From: Archilochus colubris
Lineage: Eukaryota; Chordata; Aves; Apodiformes; Trochilidae
Assembly: GCA_023079485.1 (NCBI GenBank)
Contig: CM041083.1
Location: 173,407,480-173,471,479, forward strand
Length of the DNA stretch: 64,000 bases
Direction of reading: 5' to 3'
Shown piece after piece: positions 54,525-64,000 of the stretch. The position numbers and the translations under genes were made by a program. Below the pieces are notes generated by a model. That model saw only the letters and a list, made by a program, of their open reading frames with translations, was not told the DNA's origin and did no database searches. Numbering within the stretch: position 1 is the first letter of the stretch; every line of letters begins with the position of its first letter.

Positions 54525-57500
54525 CCAGACAGTGTGTACACTCTTATGATCCCTCGCCTTCTTAAAGTTGCACCTTGAGATAAATCAGGGAAATACCACT
54601 AGAAGCTTGCCCTGACCTTATGCTTTTCTTAAATGTCTGCTTTTGGTCACTGAATGAGACAGATACTGGGCTAGATGGATCTTGGATATGACATAGTGCA
54701 ATCATTCTTACAGTCTCTAATAAAAGAAAATTGCAGAGCAGCCAGGGATTCTGTGAGGCACTGATGTTTGAAGGGAAGGCACTCACATGCACCAGTGGTG
54801 GGCAGCCATCCAAAATGCAAAGGTAGATGGATGGCAATAAACTCCAGAGATAAGCAGATGGCTCCCAAGCTACAGAACTTGTTCACAGCAACAAATACGA
54901 GTGGTCTTAAGCCATTTTATGAACTTCTCACAAAATGCCAGAGCCAGCTATTGCATGTCTGAGCTTCTTAAACATCAAAGCTATTTTCTTAAAGTTGATT
55001 TATACAAGCCAAAAGAAGTTACATAATTTTCAGATAAAACTCACAGACCACAGAAATAGCATCCAATTTTTTTTCTCTAATAATCCTTTCTGGCTAATGG
55101 ATTTTTTGGCCCTTCATACTTTTATATAGTCCAGTTATAGTTCTGAAACTATTTCAGTGCAGTTTAAAAACAGCAGCTGAAGTGAAATTGGATCTGGGCT
55201 GCTGTGGTCCTGTCCTCTGCCCTGGAGGAGCTATGTGCTGCCAAGCCATCCTCTTATGTCTCTTGCTCTTGTCTTGCTGCTGACATCTGCATAAGCAGAA
55301 GGTGAGTCTCTCCAGGAAAATAATTTGGATGAAGACTAATCATTTATTTCTTTTGCTGGGCTGGTTTTCAGACAGATCAACTTTTCCAAATACTCCAGGT
55401 AGTGTGGAGATGAGGACATGTATGGTCCAGGAGAGAAGGGCCAAATTTGCAGCCTGACTTTATTTGAGGAGCTGCTGAGGAGCATTGCTGCTGGCAATAG
55501 TAAGAGACACCTTAGTTCTGCAAGACGTTGGATGATACAGTTTGCAGGTTTATTTGAGACCTTTATTTGATCCATAAACTTTCAGGAAAGGACACCCTGG
55601 TACAAATTAATCAACCAGAAAACTGGGATAGTTTGAACTCTTTCAGTGATTTGCCTGCTGTGAGATGACATTAAAGAGCTGCCTGGCCCATATGTTGGAG
55701 AAGAGTATTTCTCCTCCTTTCAAGTTCCAGTGATGTTCTTTCAACAGTTTCTGTACAAGAGTCTGCTTTTATTCCTTGCCATTTTAAAATAGAATGTATA
55801 TCAAGTACAAGTTGTCCCTTGCACCTGCTTCTCCTCATGCTGATCACCAGCAATGATGCCCCTGAAGCAAAATGCTCAGAATCCACTGAAAATAATTTCC
55901 TCCTAATATTCCCAGCACAGGTAGAGGTATATTCACTTAGAGAAGGTTGCTTCCAGCATGATGTAAGGGATATTTTAACATTTCTACTCTCACCATATCA
56001 GTAAAAGTAGTAGTTATAATCTCAGTCTAATGAGGGAGGGGAGAGGAAGGCTGGGCAAAGCCACTGGACACAGGAGTTCCTACACCAGCCAGGGCAAATG
56101 GGACTTTAACATCTTCCTCTACACGAGTAAATCTGCTTTTGTTTATATATATCAGAAGTTGAAACAGGATCAAATATCTTCTATAAAATATTTATTTAAG
56201 CTTTATTTCTGTGATCTACTTTACTGTGTTTACCATGCCTTACATTATGTATAAAACAGTCATTTCTGCTGTTTGTTTGACAAATCAGTTGCTAAAAACT
56301 TAAAGCTACTGGATGAAGAGTTCTAGCAAAAATATTTAAACCTAATGAGACCATCTCATTGTCAATCTTATGATTAAAAATTTATATCACAGGTAATTCA
56401 AAACTGAACTTTTAAAAATGTGGTGGAACAATTAAGAAATAAAATCTCCCTTGGAGATCCAAGAGTGTTTTGAGTGTAGCAGCTTTCCAGGGAAAATGTT
56501 TTACTGTCATATCAAGGAAAAAAGCCTGAAGACCTTTTTCCCCTTCAGAAGAGTCTATATGTAAAAGTTGCTATAATGTTAACTGCTGCTACCATCAGGA
56601 TTTAATACTTCATCTCTGAACGCTGGTGAGTACAGGATTAGTCCTTGAAAATAAATATTTTCTCTACCTTGTAAAGCACACTACTTATTGAAAAACTTAA
56701 TTTAATAGGAGTTGCCATGGTTACTATCATAGCAGTGCTTCTGTAAATATAATGATCATTCATTGAGTCTATACAACGGGTTTAGGATGCTCACAAGAAG
56801 TCAGAGCTCTCTCACAGACCTCATAAAAGTGACACCAAGCCTGCTGTCTGCTTTTCTGGTAAACTTTTCTCACACGTGGCACCACATGACACTTGCTAGC
56901 ACTCCTAAAGTGACAAATGGAACATTTCCACTGCAATGCATGTGTGCCATTGCACTCTGAACACTTCCATTGTGGAAGAAACCAAGCAAACACTTGAGTA
57001 TCCCTTAACACCCACTCTGTCTCAAGCCTTTCCTCCCTAGTTCAACAAGTCCACAGCAGACAACCACATTCTCCATCCAGCAACTAGTACTGATCAGATC
57101 AGCCTCTAGCCAAGTGAGCTATGACTACCTGGAAATTTGTGCAAATTTGTAGGTCTACACAAGTCCATGAGATCTTGAATACACCTCCTAATCTCAGTGG
57201 AGTCCCAGGTGACCCTGTTTGGATTGTGTTGGTGCACTCTCTTGCAGGGCACGAAAGGAACACCAGCAGCTGGTGACAAGAATAAGTGGATTTTACCTGC
57301 GTGACCTCCACATCCCTTAACATGACTGTGGCATGTAGCCCTTGTACACCAGGTTTTCCACATTCAGGGCTGTCCAAATGGGTGCTAAGCTCTTCCAGGT
57401 TCCCTCATGCCATTGAGGGATAGGTCAAGGTTTGGAGAAAAGGCTCACCTCTCATACTTTATCTGGGATGGCAGTAGCAGCCAGGCCACTCACAGAACCC

Positions 57501-60500
57501 AGAGACTGATTTGTTATTGCTTGGAACAGAGCCACTGCTGCAAAATCCAAGCCTGGGAGCTGATCCTGGCACATACACTCAGCAAACCCACTGACTACAA
57601 TCACTGAAATATCTGTTTGAATGACATAATCTGTAATGTGGGGGTAACAGGAATTCCTTGAAGCTTCATTTTGGCTTTACATCCCCTGAGAAGGTCCTTC
57701 CATCACCCAACTTAGTCAACCAGATGCTTTAACAGAGCTGGGGTGCAGCTCTGCTCCCCTTTGTACAGCCACTGAATTCTGGGCTTCAGGATGATACAGG
57801 AACAGACTCCAAATTCTCAAGTTTTTTATAGCCATTGTTACTGAGTGCTAGAAGTTTTCAATAAAAAATTTAATATACTAGAACTCAAGTAAAAAAAGAG
57901 TAATTTGCTTATAAAATACATATTTGCTGCACTGTACCGTGACCTTTGGTAGGAGTGTGCATACAAGGGTTTTCGAATTAAACTTTAAAAAGTGAAACCT
58001 GGGAACCAAGCTCCCTGAAACTCCACTGAAAATCCCTTGCCCTGGTGCTTTGAAGAAACAGCTTTTGGTGCATAGTTGTATTTACCTCAAAATTGTAGAA
58101 TTCTAGGAGGTTGGGTGTCTGGCTTGAGACCTACCACAAACGCAACTGACCTCATTATAACCCTTGAAAAAAACCAGCAACCCAACAGTCTGTGTGAGAA
58201 ATGGCCGCAAATATTTTGGCAACATTTACCAGTCTGAAAGTCAGCCCTTTAGGGCTGACCTAGCATGAAGACTGAGCTAGATGCCAAGCCATAACTCCCT
58301 TCCTTCTTCCAAAACTGAAATTGTCTCAATTTTTTTTTAATTCACAGCTCAGCGTATTAAGTCCAGTAGTGAATGTTAACAAAGTCTTGACCTGCAGAAT
58401 GCTGATTTCCTCTGAGACCACTAAAGGAGAAAATCTTTTCTATAAATGCCAGATCCTGTAAACTGAGAAGTTCATCACTGCAACACCTAGAGCGGGTGGA
58501 AGAGTGCCAAGAATGGAATCCAGAACCCCTTATTATGGGTGAGATTCTGCCTCCAGAGTTAGGTGGAGGATGGAGACATCTATCCAGAGGATGGAGATGG
58601 CATCTCTATAGTCCATTTTGAAAAGTTTTTGTTGGGAATGAAAAATTCTATCCTTTAGCATCTTTGCCTTTGCTTCATCTACAGTCCTGAATGCTCTGTT
58701 ACTCCAGCTCCGTGTTCTGCCTCTCAAAAACTGGAAGGACTGTTTAATTTATAGTATAATGCCAGAAAGGACTGCAGTGGCATCTATTCCCAAAAAATTG
58801 CACAGAGAAAGCGAGAGATCCAAAATGTTACATAAAAAGACTTCAATTGAGTAATTTTTTTCCCAGCAGCACAATCTTACCACCAGAATTTCAGAATGTC
58901 AGGAAAGGCACTCATTTTTCTCCTCTTTCCTTACCCTACAGTGAAGCTCTGCCACTGTATAGAAAGAAATATATGGGACAAGGTAGAAATATCCCTTAAA
59001 TAATACCATAGTAGGCAAAACATCCATATGGGATATGGATCAAAACAGTGACTTCTTTTCAGTCGCTCCTCTTTGGTCTGGAGAGCCAAACTCACACTCT
59101 TTTGCTTATACTCTATCCTCATGGCTGGTGCAGGAAAGATGATAGCCCAGCATGCAAAACTCAGGGAGCAGAAAGGAGATTGCAATTTGAATCCAGGTGT
59201 GGATTCATCAGGGAAATTGATGCTTTTGCTTCCTCTTCTGTTTTAACACCCGTGTGATGTGAGGCAGTTCATCTTTCAGCTTCCCACTCTGCCTTTCTTC
59301 AGCTCCAGGCTGCAGCTATCAGTCTCCCACACCATGTTCTTGGTTACTAATTTGTCAGGGATGAGGAGGAGGTTCTGCTCCCAGGATTTTGTCCTGGGAG
59401 GACTGGAAGCTGCAGTCAAGTGATGTTTAACCTTGTTGGTATGAGCTAAGACAGTGAATTTTGTACATGGGCACAGAGCAACAGGTATAGGTAAAGTTTC
59501 CTTTGGAAGGTGGATAGCACCTAATTAGCCACTCTCTAGGACTTACCAGGCTAACCAGGCTGAAAGATTTTAATATACCCATAAGAAATTCACTCCATAT
59601 CCTTTTCTAAGTTCCTTAAGTCCTATTTTAGATTGGGCCCTATGCTACTAGAAGCAAGAGAACTTTCTGAGGAACTAGTATTAATTCCATATTCTGTGTT
59701 AGTTTGGTTTCAAAAACAGAGTGGTTTACTAGTTTGGTTTCTCTGAAGATGCCTCCTGATACTTTTGTGTCTGTCAGCCTTTGTGAGCACTGCTATTAAA
59801 TGCTATTTAATTAAAGTTTGAAATTTGGGGAAATTTAACATAGGAATATTTTCACTATATTCTTATCTTTAAAACAGTATCATGGCTTCATATGTATGAG
59901 TAATTAGAAGTTAACTTCTCTTTTCAACACACCCTACAGAGGAGATAAAGTGAAGCACAGGTAACAGAGAAAATCTAAGTAGAGGCTGAGACTTAACACC
60001 TCGTTCATTAAAACCTCTGAAATGCCTGGAATTGAATACAGAGAAGTGTCCTTTTCACCATAATTATGTAAAAGACCAGAAAGAAACAGAGTTAAATGAG
60101 GCAAATATATAAATAAGAGAGCCTAGAGTTTGTGGTAGCTTTACTTACTATCTTAATTATATATTTCCTTCAAATGTTTCTTTTTTCCCTCCCTGGGACA
60201 GATGGAATAAATTAATCTTAAATGCAGCATAAAATCTGTTCCAGATCCTCTCATATGCCAGTGCTTAAACATAACTAACTAGAATAATAAAAGTCAGAGA
60301 TGGAAAAGATCTATTAGCTGACCACCTAAAATTTTACATACAGAAATGTATCAATTTAACTAAACCTATTTCTAAATATTTAAGGAGGTTTGGTTACATC
60401 TTAAATCAGTTCCACAGTGGTTAGAGTCAATTTATTTCACTTTGAAATCTTGTTTAAAAGCAAATGGAAGTGACCTGCTTTTAAGCATGGTTGCACTAAC

Positions 60501-61304
60501 TAAATAAATGAATGAGCATAGACTAAGAATCAGAGACACATCAAGTTCTGTCCAGTCCTTGTAACATAGACCACTGATCCCTCCCTTGAGGGGCTCAGGA
60601 TCCTCCCCTGACATTGCAGTTGATGGAGAATGTATATGTATTCATTCCCAAAAACAGAGGCCCAAGCTGAGAATCAAGGTATACAGAACTTATGTCTCTT
60701 AACATCACATTTTGTCTGAAAACATGCCAACGCCTCTTACCTGAATATGATGATTCAAACACAAGGTAGCAGAGAACCTGCTCATGCCATGGTTACTTTC
60801 ATAGACAGGCACAGGATTATGGTCCCAGTCCTAAAATAAATGGTATGCATTTAATTTTGTGAGTAAATGGCTTTAGGTGGCAATTTACCACCCACAAAGT
60901 ATAGAAGAGTTTGTTTCATATTTTCTGAACTCCTACACAGGTGCCTCTACAGGACTGTTCTGTATGAGCACTTTTTATGACATTTTGTCCAAACTAACTT
61001 TTACCAACACACTGCGGGAAAGGCAAAAGAGGGGCTGTAGTCAAAGTGGTTTATTCCATACCTGAAGCTTATAATACCTAGTACTTTTTATGGTAAAGTT
61101 TATATGAAGTCATCCATGTAAAATGAAGAATCCTTTGTACTGCTTTCAGATGACATGCAAGCTTACCTAGCCCGATATTCAAACCAGATTAAATGCCAGC
61201 TTTCCTATATAATGACTTTTTTTCTAATACTTGATAAATAGTGCAGGCTATAGAGGCTTAAAGTTCTCTGAAAATCACCAGACATATACAATGGGCAGAC
61301 TTCC
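54525..61304. other. Non-coding, no recognised feature
   Basis: About 6.8 kb with no supported gene, long repeat or LTR pair. AT-rich throughout. Confidence 0.45.
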
Positions 61305-61376
61305 TGTGATGTCCTACCCCTGGAAGTGTTTGAGGCCAGATTGGATGGGCCTTTGAGCAACATGTTCTAGTTGAGG
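61305..61376 (+). mobile_element. CR1 LINE remnant
   Basis: About 70 bp resembling the CR1 3' UTR: CCTGGAAGTGTTTGAGGCCA-like text and GGATGGGCCTTTGAGCAACA. The terminal repeat is missing. Confidence 0.6.
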
Positions 61377-62765
61377 ATTTCCATAGCTAAAAAAGTACTA
61401 ATGGAAAACTAGACCAGTTTAGCATTTCTTTTGCCAATGTAGGATTGGAAGTATATTTTTACATTCTGGTCCATCTTATGTCTCAAATATTGAGATTTTC
61501 ACTATATTTCTTCTTTCTTGTAAGGCCCAATGAATAAAAAGTAGGAAAAAATTACTTTTAAAAAATTTTTTAAACTTTCTGCAAGTGGCCATCTCCTGCA
61601 GCTGATCGTAACTTGCTAGTTGGAGAATTGTGAAGAGAAAACTTCAAGTAATCAAACCTAATCTTGTTCCACATACATTAATAGAAGGAGTTTCCCAATT
61701 CTGGGGTAGATTTATTTTTTCAGTTGTCCCACAATATCTAGATTGTGGGGAAAACAGAACACCACCTCCTAGTTTTGTGCTTGAACCTGATTCAGAAGAG
61801 ACACAGGTTCTGACCTCCCAGCTAACAAGTCAGTTCTGTCCCCTTCTTTTGTCATCTTCTACAGTTGCAGTGACCAAGTGGATCAAATAATTATTTTTTT
61901 TTTTGTCTGTGTGAGAGATTGGATTACATCTATGAGGGTGAATATTTGTATCTATGCAAATGATGGAAAACCAGAAAGGTGTTCACCTCTAAATACAAAA
62001 CAGATGGGCATATGTGACATGCACAGAATACAGGAGCTCACCCACAACTTTTTCACTACACTCTTCATGTTGTTGAATATGACTGCCCCACTACTGGTGG
62101 GCTTTCCTACATCAGGATTTCTCCACAGGAAGGATTCAAAATGCTCCTTTTGCATCACGTCGGTTTTTTTTGGTCATCACTACAGAAATTCACATGGGGC
62201 TGGAAAACCATCCCCTGCCCTCTTCTGTGTCTTAATTTCAAAATCACTATATTTGATGATAAAGCACAAGTGCCAGGTAGCGCTCGGGAGACTGCAGAAG
62301 GTTCAGCACAGGGAAAAACTTCGAATAAAAGGCGGAAACTCCAAAAACCTAGGGGGTAGTGAGGACGCCCATCCAATATCCATCTTAACTCTCGCTGGAC
62401 AGAGCCGCACCGCTCAGCCCTTCTCGTAAGCTGGAAAAAACCAGCAGTGGTTCAGCGAAGGTGCTGAAGTAGTTCCTAAACTCCAGCCACCTCAGAGCGG
62501 TGGCGTGTCGAGAGGCGCGAGTGGGAGGCTTCCCCTGCGGGACAGGAGTGTTTTGAGGGGACCAAGGGGGCAGACGCCCCCCACCTCCACGGAGCGGGCT
62601 CCCCCGCGGCAGGCAGGAGAGGGGAAGGGGGGGGGTCGGTGCCCGCCACAGGCGGGGGGAGCGAGGGGAGGCCGGACCGGCGGAGCGGCTCCGACCCCCG
62701 GACAGGCGGGCCGGGGCGGGCCGGGCGGCGGCAGCGGGTACCTCGCAGACGACGGAACAGCATTA

Positions 62766-62863
62766 GAGGCGGAGGCAGAGGCAGGGGCAGAGGAGGCAGA
62801 GGCAGTGGAGGCAGTGGCAGAGGAGGCAGAGGCAGAGACAGAGGAGGCAGAGGCAGGGGCAGG
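62766..62863 (+). repeat. GAGGCA-type hexamer minisatellite in the FAM124A 5' region
   Basis: About 100 bp built from imperfect GAGGCA and GGGGCA units, purine-rich on the plus strand, immediately upstream of the start codon and probably within the 5' UTR. It reads as Glu-Ala in the frame of the FAM124A start. Confidence 0.85.
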
Positions 62864-62948
62864 TCGCGGCAGCCACCGCTTCCCGGCGGGAGGGCGGGCG
62901 TGGACTCACCCCCCCCCCGGCACCCGCGCCGCCCTCGCCGCTGCCGCC

Positions 62949-63007
62949 ATGGAGAAGGAGCCCGGCGGCGAGGACGAATGCGTGGACTCGGGAGCCGAGA
63001 CGGGCGG
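62949..63007 (+). CDS. FAM124A: FAM124A coding exon 1 (partial gene)
   Basis: The start ATG at 62949 lies in a perfect Kozak context (GCCGCCATGG) and is the first ATG I find in the CpG island. It encodes MEKEPGGEDECVDSGAETGG with the last Gly codon split, and stops at the donor GTGAGT at 63008, in phase 2. The text ECVDSGAETGG matches the N-terminus of FAM124A, a protein of about 550 residues of unknown function, and the next human residues SDYSHL would be in exon 2, outside the window. The exon is short, so the call rests on eleven residues plus gene order next to C13orf42. Transcription runs away from C13orf42. Confidence 0.8.
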
Positions 63008-64000
63008 GTGAGTGAGTGGGGGGAGCCGGGCGGGAGGCCCTCACTGTCCCCCCACCCCGGGTGGGTCAGTGGCGGAGAAGCGCTGGGATGCTCTCCCCCC
63101 CGCCCCTGGCGCCGAAGCTTTCCCCTGGGCCAGAGCTCCCCGCTGGGGCCGCAGCACTGCACTTGTTGCCGGCGGTCGCCTCCGAGAGCGTCCTGGGCCG
63201 GGATGGCGGGAGTGGGTCCGTGCCCTTGGGCTGAGCCTCTCTCCGAGAGAGGGACGGGCGGGACGGAACTCCAGCAGCCCCCTACTCAGCTCGGTGCCCC
63301 CTTCCCCCCTCCCACGAGCCCCAGGGCTGGGGATCCTGTATGATTTCCTGGCGTTGTACATCACCGTGCTTTGAAAGCCCCAGGGAATTTAACTTGTGCT
63401 TCGGCTGAGTAGCGGAAAGCCCCCAGTCCCCCCGCCCACCCCATCCCCATCACCCTCCTTCATCACAAGGGGAGGACCATGCCAGGGGGATCGGAGCTGT
63501 GGGCTTTTGAGTGCTCCAAGCGCGTTGTGCTGGCTCAGCGGTGGGGCCCAGGGCTGTGCTTGATGGGCTGCAGACACATGGGTCAGGGCTTTGTGGGGCA
63601 CCACCTCTCTGTCCCAGCATAACTTGTGTTGAGGGTAGTCTGGAAGCATGTCCCATGTGGCAGTGACAGCCGGACAACATCAGGCAGGCAGACTCCTTAG
63701 AAAGAGTCCATCAGAGAGATACAAAATCAGGTTAGATTTTTGGGCTCCCTGAAGTTGTTGAAGTCATCCTACTGACCTATGAAGTGCTGTAAAGTTTGCT
63801 GATAGTTGTCCAAGCTCTTAGTGTCGTATCTGAGTCAAGGAGAACAACTTTATTTTCTGAATTTGTGATCCTGCTGCCAGAGATATGCTGTGGTTTTTTG
63901 TTAGCTGGATGACTTCTGAGATCCAGGAGCTGCAAGAGATGACCCATGGGATCCCCCATTAAGCTCCCACCTTCAGCCCATCTTTACTGGAAAGAGACAC
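63008..64000 (+). other. FAM124A intron 1, start
   Basis: Begins with GTGAGTGAGT and continues as GC-rich island sequence to about 63350, then ordinary DNA to the window end. No second exon is present. Confidence 0.75.

Larger units (their letters stand above)
62465..63350. promoter_or_regulatory. CpG island and promoter region of FAM124A
   Basis: An abrupt change from AT-rich DNA to about 0.9 kb of GC-rich, CpG-dense sequence. GC boxes of the GGCGGG type cluster at 62704-62735, and a CCAAT lies at 62373-62377 just upstream. No TATA box was seen, as expected for a CpG-island promoter with spread-out start sites. The island spans the start codon and the first splice donor of FAM124A. Confidence 0.88.

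Noticed and set aside
62476..63162. A 228-codon Pro/Arg-rich frame on the minus strand
   Set aside because: An artefact of a CpG island with few stop codons, lying opposite FAM124A exon 1.

Overview
This is vertebrate nuclear DNA, almost certainly from a bird. The evidence is a dozen CR1 LINE fragments (most carrying the avian CR1 3' end, GGTCCCTTCCAACC followed by ATTCTATG repeats), long simple-sequence tracts, avian-type solo LTRs and intron-split genes. The ERVL-type LTR at 53.7 kb would suit a songbird, but the order is not proven. Nothing prokaryotic is present (no operons, CRISPR or insertion sequences).

Three gene loci are readable, in the order they have on human 13q14.3 (from memory). 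(1) At 1.6-5.1 kb, minus strand, are decayed exons of a soluble guanylate cyclase beta subunit, best matched to GUCY1B2: the linker helix and three pieces of the cyclase catalytic domain, with key residues lost. (2) At 25.1-30.0 kb, minus strand, is an apparently intact three-exon gene that I identify as the bird orthologue of C13orf42, with phase-consistent splice sites; a small GC-rich patch upstream (30.35-30.54 kb) may be its promoter. (3) At 62.95 kb, plus strand, is coding exon 1 of FAM124A, which starts with a perfect Kozak context inside a CpG island of about 0.9 kb and ends at a consensus splice donor; the rest of the gene lies beyond the window.

The remainder is intronic or intergenic. 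It holds CR1 copies, three solo LTRs each with a target-site duplication (36.0 kb nested in a CR1, 46.5 kb, 53.7 kb), a roughly 450-bp pyrimidine tract at 6.4 kb, AT-rich and A/C-rich low-complexity tracts, and a few candidate regulatory or hairpin elements. C13orf42 and FAM124A are divergently transcribed about 33 kb apart.

I found no new multigene system. The observations most worth checking are the GUCY1B2 relic, the C-terminal end of C13orf42, and the three dated insertion events.
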